Part shown: positions 12,537-20,076 of the stretch, in pieces | Layout: each line of letters starts with the position of its first letter | How positions within the stretch are numbered: the stretch's first letter is position 1 | From: Streptomyces sp. A2-16 | Lineage (GTDB): Bacteria > Actinomycetota > Actinomycetes > Streptomycetales > Streptomycetaceae | Length of the DNA stretch: 64,000 bases | Assembly (NCBI RefSeq): GCF_018128905.1 | Contig: NZ_CP063808.1 | Span: 6,696,001 to 6,760,000 of the forward strand | Direction: 5' to 3' | The notes under the pieces: model-generated | The model's input: the letters and a program-made list of their open reading frames with translations, nothing else | Database searches by the model: none | What the model was told of the DNA's origin: nothing | Made by a program: the position numbers and the translations under genes

Positions 12537-13442
12537 TTACCAGCCGCGGTTGGCGTAGCGCTCGGTCTCGGGGAGGGTGTCGCAGTTGATGCCGACCATG
12601 GCCTCGCCGAGGTTGCGGGACGCGTCCGCGATGATCTTCGGGTCGTCGTAGAAGGTGGTGGCCTTCACGATGGCGGCGGCACGCTTGGCCGGGTCGCCGG
12701 ACTTGAAGATGCCGGAGCCGACGAAGACGCCCTCGGCGCCGAGCTGGCGCATGAGAGCGGCGTCGGCGGGGGTGGCGACACCACCGGCGGAGAAGAGGAC
12801 CACCGGGAGCTTGCCGAGCTCGGCGACCTCCTTGACCAGCTCGTACGGGGCGCGCAGGTCCTTGGCGGCGGCGTAGAGCTCGTGGTTGTCGAAGCCGCGC
12901 AGCTTGGCGATCTCGTTCTTGATCTGGCGCAGGTGGCGGACGGCCTCGACGACGTTGCCGGTGCCGGCCTCGCCCTTGGAGCGGATCATGGCCGCGCCCT
13001 CGGCGATGCGGCGCAGGGCCTCGCCCAGGTTGGTGGCACCGCAGACGAACGGGGTGGTGAAGGACCACTTGTCGGAGTGGTTGACCTCGTCGGCGGGGGT
13101 GAGGACCTCGGACTCGTCGATGTAGTCGACGCCGAGGGACTGCAGGACCTGGGCCTCGACGAAGTGGCCGATGCGGGACTTGGCCATGACCGGGATCGAG
13201 ACGGCCTCGATGATGCCCTCGATCATGTCCGGGTCGGACATCCGGGCCACGCCGCCGTCCTTGCGGATGTCGGCCGGGACCCGCTCCAGGGCCATGACGG
13301 CGACGGCGCCCGCGTCCTCCGCGATCTTCGCCTGCTCCGGCGTGACGACGTCCATGATCACGCCGCCCTTGAGCTGCTCCGCCATTCCGCGCTTCACGCG
13401 CGCGGTGCCGGTCTCGGGAGCCTGGTTCTCGGTGCTGGACAC
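12537..13442 (-). CDS. pdxS: Pyridoxal 5'-phosphate synthase subunit PdxS
   Basis: A 301-residue TIM-barrel synthase that builds PLP from ribose 5-phosphate, glyceraldehyde 3-phosphate and PdxT-derived ammonia. The conserved VKRGMAEQLKGGVIMDV, VMALERVPADIR and catalytic-lysine VMAKSRIGHF motifs are intact. The GTG at 13442-13440 is preferred over the more distal frame opening because a GCGAGG site lies about 7 bases upstream and the resulting SSTENQAPETGT leader is the usual actinobacterial length. It is the first gene of the pdxS-pdxT pair. Confidence 0.95.
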   Translation of the reverse strand: MSSTENQAPETGTARVKRGMAEQLKGGVIMDVVTPEQAKIAEDAGAVAVMALERVPADIRKDGGVARMSDPDMIEGIIEAVSIPVMAKSRIGHFVEAQVLQSLGVDYIDESEVLTPADEVNHSDKWSFTTPFVCGATNLGEALRRIAEGAAMIRSKGEAGTGNVVEAVRHLRQIKNEIAKLRGFDNHELYAAAKDLRAPYELVKEVAELGKLPVVLFSAGGVATPADAALMRQLGAEGVFVGSGIFKSGDPAKRAAAIVKATTFYDDPKIIADASRNLGEAMVGINCDTLPETERYANRGW

Positions 13443-13568
13443 GGGTTGACCTCGCTGAAGTGAAAAGGGATTACTGCAGCCCCGAGGAAACGCCACCGGA
13501 CCAGGCCACAGCAAGGGCCAATAGGGAGCCGGTGGATCGTTTTGCCGTTCTCGTCCTTGCGCGGCCCG

Positions 13569-13632
13569 TCCTGCGTCGGCCTACGCGGCCCGGTCCACCA
13601 TCCTGCGTCGGCCTACGCGGCCCGGTCCACCA
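13569..13632. repeat. Perfect 32-bp tandem duplication covering a stop codon
   Basis: Bases 13569-13600 are repeated exactly at 13601-13632. The second copy contains the TAG stop (13613-13615) and last six codons of the minus-strand membrane protein gene. The first copy lies just beyond the stop, so the gene's 3' end including its stop codon is present twice in tandem. Confidence 0.95.
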
Positions 13633-14155
13633 GTGCGGCGGGCGGTTCGTCGTCCATCTCGAAGGCCATCGGGAAGGGGGCGTGGCCGGCCAGGCGGAAC
13701 CAGCGGACCTTGCGGTGCTGGCGCAGCCGGCGGGCGGCGCCGACGGCGTCGTTGTGGAAGCGGCGGGCCATGGGCACCCGGCGTACCGCCTCGGTGAGCT
13801 CGTGGGCGGCCGCCTCTCCCCCGGGCGCCTCGCGGATCGCCTCCACCTGGGCCGGTTCGGCGAACACGGCCCTCAGGGCCTGGCTCAGCTCGCTCTCGGC
13901 GAACTCCCGCTGCTCCTCCTCGGCCTGCCGGGCGGCGTGCGCGGCCTCGTAGAGCACGATCGACGCGGCCGGGTCCAGCACACCTGAGGTGGCCAGTTCC
14001 TGGGCCACGGAGGCCCGGCGCAGCAACTGCGCGTCCAGGCCCGCGCGCGTGGCGTCGATCCTCGCGTGCAGCCGGTCGAGACGGCCCGCGGTCCAGCTCA
14101 GATACAGCCCGATCGCGACGAGCGCGACGAGAATCCAGATGAGGGTGGGAGTCAC
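13613..14155 (-). CDS. Single-pass membrane protein, LemA-like topology, unknown function
   Basis: A protein of 180 residues with one membrane helix at the extreme N-terminus (VTPTLIWILVALVAIGLYLSW), followed by a helical, coiled-coil-like soluble domain (GRLDRLHARIDATRAGLDAQLLRRA). The topology resembles LemA proteins, but the similarity is not strong enough to assign the family. The GTG at 14155 is chosen because it places the membrane helix at the start; the frame remains open upstream through repeat DNA. It is conserved next to the PI-mannoside genes in Streptomyces, which hints at an envelope role only by position. Confidence 0.8.
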   Translation of the reverse strand: MTPTLIWILVALVAIGLYLSWTAGRLDRLHARIDATRAGLDAQLLRRASVAQELATSGVLDPAASIVLYEAAHAARQAEEEQREFAESELSQALRAVFAEPAQVEAIREAPGGEAAAHELTEAVRRVPMARRFHNDAVGAARRLRQHRKVRWFRLAGHAPFPMAFEMDDEPPAALVDRAA

Positions 14156-14202
14156 GGGCAGCAAGGCTATCGGGGCGGGGCGGGGACCCGTGCCGGGTGG
14201 TT

Positions 14203-14320
14203 GCGGCGATGCTCGGGCAGGGGCGCGTACGCGTGAGCAACGGGTGGGCGGCGCTGCTCGGACAAGGGCGAGTGCGCGTAAGGAACGGGGGGCGGCGCTG
14301 CTCGGACGGAGCCGGCGGAC
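14203..14320. repeat. Degenerate ~45-bp direct repeats
   Basis: Units starting near 14203, 14248 and 14292 share a GCGGCG-TGCTCGG core followed by GCG-rich sequence with a period of 44-45 bp; the third unit is partial. They fill the spacer between the pimA-type gene and the membrane protein gene, next to the 37-bp array. Confidence 0.6.
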
Positions 14321-14382
14321 GCGGGCGGGGCACCCCACCGACGGCCCGCCTTCCCGCGCCTCGCCGATCTGGGCCACCGCCG

Positions 14383-14567
14383 TACTCAGTCCCACGCCCC
14401 GCCGGACAGACCGCCGCCGTACTCAGTCCCACGCCCCGCCGGACAGACCGCCGCCATACTCAGTCCCACGCCCCGCCGGACAGACCGCCGCCCTACTCAG
14501 TCCCACGCCCCGCCGATCAGGCCGCCGCCGCGCTCAGTCCCGCGCCAGCCCCAGCCGGGCCCGCAGC
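14383..14567. repeat. 37-bp tandem repeat array (5 units) at the end of pimA
   Basis: Units begin at 14383, 14420, 14457, 14494 and 14531 with an exact 37-bp period; the first four are nearly identical and the fifth is diverged. Each carries CTCAGTCCC, which on the minus strand is the GGGACTGAG that forms the last codon and stop of the glycosyltransferase gene (stop 14534-14536). The fifth unit is the real gene end and the other four lie beyond it. The rest of the 378-bp spacer 14156-14533 holds the 45-bp repeats and no gene. Confidence 0.9.
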
Positions 14568-15703
14568 CCCGGCCCCCGGTCCTCGTCCGCCGCCGCCACC
14601 GCCGCCGCGCCTGCCGTCACCGTCTCGTAGACGGACAGGATGTCGGCCCCGACAGTCGACCAGTCGAACCGGCGGACGTGCGCGCTGCCGCGTTCACGCA
14701 GCTCCGCCAGTCGCGCCGGGTCTCGGAGCAGCCGTACCGCCGCCTGCGCGAGCGCGTCCGCGTCCTCGTTGGCGAAGAGCTCGCCCGCGGCGCCCTGGTC
14801 CAAAACCTGGGCGAAGGCGTCCAGGTCCGAGGCCAGCACCGGGGCCCCCGCCGACATGGCCTCGACGAGGATGATCCCGAAGCTCTCGCCGCCGGTGTTG
14901 GGGGCGACGTACAGGTCGACGCTGCGCAGGAAGCGGGCCTTGTCCTCGTCGCTGACCATGCCGAGGAACTCCACGCGCGCACGCAGCTCCTCGGGGAGGG
15001 ACTCCACGGCCTCCTCCTCGTCGCCGCGCCCGGCGACCAGGAGCCGGGTCTGCGGGCACTCGGCGAGGATCTTCGGCAGGGCCTTCATCAGCACCGGCAG
15101 GCCCTTGCGGGGCTCGTCGATGCGGCCCATGAAGCCGATCGTGCCGCCCTGCCACTCGGGCTTCGGCTCGGCCTTGGCGAAGAAGTCGACGTCCACGCCG
15201 TTGGGGATCACCACCGCGTCGCCGCCCAGATGCTCGACGAGCGTGCGGCGCGCGTACTCGCTGACGGCGATCCGGGCACTGATCTTCTCCAGGGCGGCCT
15301 GGAGGATCGAGTACGCGGCGACCATGACCCGGGAGCGCGGGTTCGAGGTGTGGAAGGTGGCGACGATCGGGCCCTGGGCGGCCCAGCAGGTCAGCAGGCC
15401 GAGCGACGGCGAGGACGGCTCATGGATGTGGACCACGTCGAACTCGCCGTCGTGCAGCCAGCGGCGCACCCGTGCCGCCGACAGGAAGCCGAAGCTCAGC
15501 CGGGCCACCGAGCCGTTGTACGGCACCGGGACCGCACGCCCGGCCGAGACGACGTAGGGCGGCAGCGGGGTGTCGTCGTCGGCCGGGGCGAGGACGGACA
15601 CCTCGTGGCCGAGGCGGATGAAGTACTCGGCGAGATCGCGGATGTGGAACTGGACGCCACCCGGCACATCCCAGGAGTACGGGCAGACGATGCCGATTCT
15701 CAC
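14534..15703 (-). CDS. pimA: Phosphatidylinositol alpha-mannosyltransferase (PimA-type GT4)
   Basis: A 389-residue GT-B glycosyltransferase expected to transfer mannose from GDP-mannose to phosphatidylinositol, the first step of PI-mannoside synthesis, at the inner face of the membrane. It has the N-terminal IGIVCPYSWDVPGGVQFHI motif, the VVHIHEPSSPS segment and the nucleotide-sugar motif GESFGIILVEAMSAGAPVLAS. The GTG at 15703 is preferred over a farther upstream start because it overlaps the acyltransferase stop as GTGA and begins exactly at the conserved VRIGIV. It is the third gene of the PI-mannoside operon. Confidence 0.9.
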   Translation of the reverse strand: MRIGIVCPYSWDVPGGVQFHIRDLAEYFIRLGHEVSVLAPADDDTPLPPYVVSAGRAVPVPYNGSVARLSFGFLSAARVRRWLHDGEFDVVHIHEPSSPSLGLLTCWAAQGPIVATFHTSNPRSRVMVAAYSILQAALEKISARIAVSEYARRTLVEHLGGDAVVIPNGVDVDFFAKAEPKPEWQGGTIGFMGRIDEPRKGLPVLMKALPKILAECPQTRLLVAGRGDEEEAVESLPEELRARVEFLGMVSDEDKARFLRSVDLYVAPNTGGESFGIILVEAMSAGAPVLASDLDAFAQVLDQGAAGELFANEDADALAQAAVRLLRDPARLAELRERGSAHVRRFDWSTVGADILSVYETVTAGAAAVAAADEDRGPGLRARLGLARD

Positions 15704-16617
15704 GATCGGGCCCCGTCCGACGGGCGCGGTTCGAGGTCCTTGAGCCACAGACGCTGCAGCATGTGCCAGTCCTCCGGATGGTCGGCGATCCCGGTGGCGA
15801 AGGCATCGGCCAGCGCCTGTGCCATGACAGACGTCTTTTCGGCCCGGGTACCTGTCTCGGGCACCTCGACCGGTGGATGCACCCTGCCCTGCATGACGGG
15901 CGAGTCGTCGTACCAGAGTGTCACCGGCAGCAGCAGCGCGCCCGTCTGCTGGGCCAGCAGGGCCGGGCCCGCGGGGATGCGGGTGGCCTCGCCGAAGAAC
16001 CGGACCTCGACGCCGGAGGAGGACAGGTCCCGCTCGGCGACCAGGCAGACCAGGCCGCCGTCGCGCAGCCGACGGGCCAGGGTGCCGAACGCGGTGCCGC
16101 CGCTGTGCGGGAGGACCTCCATGCCGAGGCCCTCGCGGTAGGCGACGAAACGGTCGTACAGCGTCTCCGGCTTGAGCCGTTCGGCGACCGTGGTGAACGG
16201 CGTCTCCAGCTTGGTGGTGACCCAGGCGCCGGCGAGGTCCCAGTTGGCCATGTGCGGCAGCGCGAGGACGACACCCTTGCCGGCGGCGAGCCCGTCGGTG
16301 AGATGGTGCAGGTCCTTGGGGCAGAAACCGGCCTTGATGCGCTCCTCGCTCCAGGCGGGCAGCCGGAAGGACTCCATCCAGTAGCGCAGGTACGACCGCA
16401 TGCCCGCGCGCGAGAGCTCGGCGAGGCGCTCGGGGCTCGCGTCGGGCACCACGCGCGCGTAGTTGCTCTCCAGCCGCAGGACGCCCTTGCCGCGCTGTTT
16501 CCAGGCCAGGTCGGCGATGCTCCTGCCGAGGCGGACGGCGACCGGCTCGGGGAGCTTCTTGACCACGCCCCAGCCGAGGCCGTACAGCGCGTCCGTCAGC
16601 CGCTCCTGGGCGCTCAC
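15700..16617 (-). CDS. Phosphatidylinositol mannoside acyltransferase
   Basis: A 305-residue member of the LpxL/HtrB acyltransferase superfamily, predicted to acylate a mannose of PI-mannoside at the cytoplasmic membrane. The H-x4-D catalytic signature is visible in ALPHMANWDLAGAW, and the second conserved block is LVCLVAERDLSSSGVEVRFFG. The GTG at 16617 overlaps the stop of the upstream PI-phosphate synthase (GTGA). Its own stop overlaps the pimA start in the same way, so all three proteins are translationally coupled. Confidence 0.92.
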   Translation of the reverse strand: MSAQERLTDALYGLGWGVVKKLPEPVAVRLGRSIADLAWKQRGKGVLRLESNYARVVPDASPERLAELSRAGMRSYLRYWMESFRLPAWSEERIKAGFCPKDLHHLTDGLAAGKGVVLALPHMANWDLAGAWVTTKLETPFTTVAERLKPETLYDRFVAYREGLGMEVLPHSGGTAFGTLARRLRDGGLVCLVAERDLSSSGVEVRFFGEATRIPAGPALLAQQTGALLLPVTLWYDDSPVMQGRVHPPVEVPETGTRAEKTSVMAQALADAFATGIADHPEDWHMLQRLWLKDLEPRPSDGARS

Positions 16618-17399
16618 TTCGCGGCCTCGCTCCCTTGCGCCTGCGGCTTCCCCTCGACGGGGTCCGGCTCGGTGCCGGCCGGCCCGGAGTCGTCCTTCGT
16701 GACGACGTCCTGCTCGGCGGCGTCCGCGTCGATGGCGTCCGCGTCGGCGGCGCCGGACCGGGCGGCGGCCTCCTCGGCCTCCGCGGACTCCCTGCGGACC
16801 GTGACGACCCGCTGGATCAGCGTGATCAGGCTCCCGACGGCGACGACCCACAGGGCGACCGGCAGCAGGTACTGGATGCCGGGCACGCCGAACTTGTGCA
16901 GGCCCGCGAGGCCCGCCAGCGTCAGGGCGATCACCAGGCGCTCGGCGCGCTCGACGAGGCCGTTGACGGCGACCGGCAGCCCGATCGACTCGCCACGGGC
17001 CTTGGTGTACGACACCACCTGGCCGCTGGCCAGGCAGAAGATGGAGACCGCGCACAGGGTGATGTCGTCGCCGCCACCGGCGTACCAGAGGGCGAAGCCG
17101 CCGAAGATCGCGCCGTCGGCGACCCGGTCGAGCGTGGAGTCCAGGAAGGCGCCCCAGCGGCTGGTGCGGCCCAGCTGGCGGGCCATGTTGCCGTCGACGA
17201 GGTCGGAGAACACGAACAGCGTGATCACGACCGTGCCCCAGAAGAACTCGCCCATGGGGTAGAAGACCAGCGCGCCCGCGACGACCCCGGCGGTGCCGAG
17301 AAGCGTGACCGTGTCGGGGCTGACGCCCCTTCTGATCAGAAACGTGGCGAACGGCGTGAGGACACGCGTGAAGAATGCACGCGCGTACTTGTTCAGCAT
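16614..17399 (-). CDS. Phosphatidylinositol phosphate synthase (CDP-alcohol phosphatidyltransferase)
   Basis: A 261-residue integral membrane enzyme joining CDP-diacylglycerol to inositol phosphate. The full CDP-alcohol signature is present with D66, D69-G70, A73-R74, G83, D87 and D91 in the spaced pattern D..DG..AR........G...D...D. Several hydrophobic segments follow, and the last ~60 residues are an acidic soluble tail. The ATG at 17399 has a GGAAGG site and is preferred to a frame opening 31 codons upstream. Its position before the acyltransferase and mannosyltransferase identifies it as the lipid-inositol supplier for PI-mannosides. Confidence 0.92.
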   Translation of the reverse strand: MLNKYARAFFTRVLTPFATFLIRRGVSPDTVTLLGTAGVVAGALVFYPMGEFFWGTVVITLFVFSDLVDGNMARQLGRTSRWGAFLDSTLDRVADGAIFGGFALWYAGGGDDITLCAVSIFCLASGQVVSYTKARGESIGLPVAVNGLVERAERLVIALTLAGLAGLHKFGVPGIQYLLPVALWVVAVGSLITLIQRVVTVRRESAEAEEAAARSGAADADAIDADAAEQDVVTKDDSGPAGTEPDPVEGKPQAQGSEAAK

Positions 17400-17671
17400 G
17401 GCCTTCCCGAGGGTCGGTGTCGCCGCGCGGCCCCTGCTGGCCACCGGCTGGCCCATCGTAGCCACGCGCGCGCGTGGGCGACGGGCGGGCACCCGGAGCC
17501 CGTGTCACGGGGTCGCGGCATCCGGGTCACGGCGCGATCGCGTCCTTTGTATGGACGCACCGTGACGGGAGTGGAAAGCTCGAAGAACCGCGGGCGTCAC
17601 CGGAGCCGCACCGCACGCGGGTCCATACGTCCGCGCCCACAGAGACCTCACCGTGCACGGGAGGCAAGGCC

Positions 17672-19870
17672 ATGGGCGACAAGGCGAACGCACACCCCGG
17701 AGCCGCCGGCAGGGCAACAGCGGCCGACCACCCCGCGTCCGTACGGAATGTGGTGCTGGTCGGCCACTCCGGTTCGGGCAAGACGACATTGGTGGAAGCT
17801 CTCGCGCTGACGGCGGGAGCAGTGAACCGGGCGGGCCGCGTGGAGGACGGCGGCACCGTCTCGGACTACGACGAGATCGAGCACCGGCAGCAACGCTCGG
17901 TACAGCTCTCCCTGGTGCCCGTCGAATGGGACGGGTACAAGATCAATATTCTGGACACCCCCGGATACGCCGACTTCGTCGGGGAACTCAGGGCCGGTCT
18001 GCGAGCGGCGGACGCGGCCCTTTTCGTCGTCTCGGCCTCGGACGGGGTGGACGGCTCCACGCGCATGGTGTGGGAGGAGTGCGCGGCCGTCGGGATGCCC
18101 CGGGCGATCGTCGTCACGCATCTGGAGGCCGCGCGGGCGGACTTCGAGGAGATGACGCGGATCTGCGCGGAGACCTTCGGCGGCGACGATCCCGACGCCG
18201 TGCTCCCGCTCTACCTGCCGCTGCACGGCCCGCAAGGACCCGACGGGCACGCGCCCGTGACCGGGCTGACCGGGCTGCTGTCGCAGAAGGTGTTCGACTA
18301 CTCGTCGGGCGAGCGCAAGGAGTCCGAACCGGGCGAGGACCTGCTGCCGGGGATCGAGGAGGCCCGTAACCGGCTGATCGAGGGGATCATCTCGGAGAGC
18401 GAGGACGAGACCCTCATGGACCGCTATCTGAGCGGCGAGGAGATCGACTTCAAGACGCTCGTGGAGGACCTGGAACGGGCCGTCGCGCGCGGTGTGTTCC
18501 ATCCGGTCCTGGCCGCCGCCCCGGCGGCCGACGGCGCCAAGCAGGGGCTCGGCACGGTCGAGCTGCTGGAACTGATCACGGGCGGCTTCCCGACTCCGTT
18601 CGAGCACCCCACACCCGGGGTGACCACCATCGACGGCAAGCCGCGCGAGATCAAGGCGTGCGACACCGAGGGGCCGCTGGTCGCGGAGGTCGTGAAGACC
18701 GCGTCCGACCCGTACGTCGGCCGGATCTCGCTGGTGCGGGTCTTCTCCGGGACCCTGCGCCCCGACGAGACGGTCCATGTCTCCGGGCACGGGCTCGCCG
18801 ACCGCGGGCACGAGGACCACGACGTCGACGAGCGCATCGGCGCGCTGTCCGCGCCCTTCGGCAAGCAGCAGCGCCAGCTCTCGCACTGCATCGCGGGCGA
18901 CCTCGCGTGCGTGGCCAAGCTCAGCCGCGCGGAGACCGGCGACACTCTCTCCGCCAAGGACGACCCGCTGCTCATGGAGCCGTGGGAGATGCCCGACCCG
19001 CTGCTGCCGCTGGCCATCGAGGCGCACAGCAAGGCGGACGAGGACAAGCTCTCGCAGGGTCTGTCCCGGCTGGTCGCCGAGGACCCGACCATGCGGCTCG
19101 AACAGAACCAGGACACCCACCAGGTCGTCCTGTGGTGCCTGGGCGAGGCTCACGCCGACGTGGCGCTGGAGCGGCTGCGCAACCGCTACGGCGTGCAGGT
19201 GGACCTCGTACCGCACCGGGTCTCGCTGCGGGAGACGTTCGCGGACAGGTCGGCCGGGCGTGGGCGGCATGTGAAGCAGTCCGGCGGGCACGGGCAGTTC
19301 GCCATCTGCGAGATCGAGGTGGAGCCGCTGCCCGGCGGCTCGGGCATCGAGTTCGTCGACAAGGTCGTCGGCGGGGCGGTACCGCGGCAGTTCATCCCGT
19401 CCGTCGAGAAGGGCATACGCGCGCAGGCCGCCAAGGGGGTCGCCTCCGGCCATCAGCTCGTCGACGTGCGGGTGACGCTGCTGGACGGCAAGGCGCACTC
19501 CGTGGACTCCTCGGACGCCGCGTTCCAGACGGCCGGGGCGCTGGCCCTCAGGGAGGCGGCGGCGGACGCGAAGATCCATCTGCTGGAGCCGGTCGCCGAG
19601 GTGTCCGTGCTGGTCGGCGACGACTACGTGGGCCCCGTGATGAGCGACCTGTCCGGGCGGCGCGGCCGGGTGCTCGGCACCGAGCAGACCAACGGCGGGC
19701 GCACGCTCATCAGGGCCGAGGTGCCCGAGATCGAGATCGGACGGTACGCGGTGGACCTCAGGTCCCTGTCGCACGGCACCGCCCGTTTCAGCCGTTCCTA
19801 CGCCCGGCACGAACCCATGCCGTCGCAGATCGCCGAGAGGATCCGTGAAGAGGCGCGGGTCGCCTCGTAG
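17672..19870 (+). CDS. EF-G-like GTPase-fold protein
   Basis: A 732-residue homologue of elongation factor G. G1 (GHSGSGKTTL) is intact, and the G3 region (DTPGYADF) and EF-G domains II, III (LSQGLSRLVAEDPTMRL), IV (SGGHGQFAICEIEVEPL) and V (ISDLSGRRGRVLG-like) follow in order. It is a second, divergent EF-G rather than the housekeeping fusA, which normally sits with rpsL/rpsG and tuf. The G4 position, normally NKxD or TKxD, reads THLE at residues 149-152, so guanine recognition may be altered. The ATG at 17672 has a clear GGGAGG site; the gene is divergent from the PI-mannoside operon. Confidence 0.9.
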   Translation: MGDKANAHPGAAGRATAADHPASVRNVVLVGHSGSGKTTLVEALALTAGAVNRAGRVEDGGTVSDYDEIEHRQQRSVQLSLVPVEWDGYKINILDTPGYADFVGELRAGLRAADAALFVVSASDGVDGSTRMVWEECAAVGMPRAIVVTHLEAARADFEEMTRICAETFGGDDPDAVLPLYLPLHGPQGPDGHAPVTGLTGLLSQKVFDYSSGERKESEPGEDLLPGIEEARNRLIEGIISESEDETLMDRYLSGEEIDFKTLVEDLERAVARGVFHPVLAAAPAADGAKQGLGTVELLELITGGFPTPFEHPTPGVTTIDGKPREIKACDTEGPLVAEVVKTASDPYVGRISLVRVFSGTLRPDETVHVSGHGLADRGHEDHDVDERIGALSAPFGKQQRQLSHCIAGDLACVAKLSRAETGDTLSAKDDPLLMEPWEMPDPLLPLAIEAHSKADEDKLSQGLSRLVAEDPTMRLEQNQDTHQVVLWCLGEAHADVALERLRNRYGVQVDLVPHRVSLRETFADRSAGRGRHVKQSGGHGQFAICEIEVEPLPGGSGIEFVDKVVGGAVPRQFIPSVEKGIRAQAAKGVASGHQLVDVRVTLLDGKAHSVDSSDAAFQTAGALALREAAADAKIHLLEPVAEVSVLVGDDYVGPVMSDLSGRRGRVLGTEQTNGGRTLIRAEVPEIEIGRYAVDLRSLSHGTARFSRSYARHEPMPSQIAERIREEARVAS

Positions 19871-20076
19871 TTGGGGCCGGGCGCCGCGCAAGTGGCGTCC
19901 TGAGCCCCGTTGGTGACGTTTGTGGAAGGCTCCCCTCCGAATCGGCGGGCGGCTTCGGCCGTCCGCCGATTAATGTCCGTGCGTACGGATACGCTGATGA
20001 CCTGATCAACAGGTGTGCGAAGCAAGGAAGTCGGGAAGGCCGCAGTGGGTGAGTCCGGCGGCGATCGGGGGCGGGA

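Noticed and set aside
14383..14567. Possible CRISPR array
   Set aside because: The 37-bp units are contiguous with no unique spacers, only five copies, and no cas genes are near.
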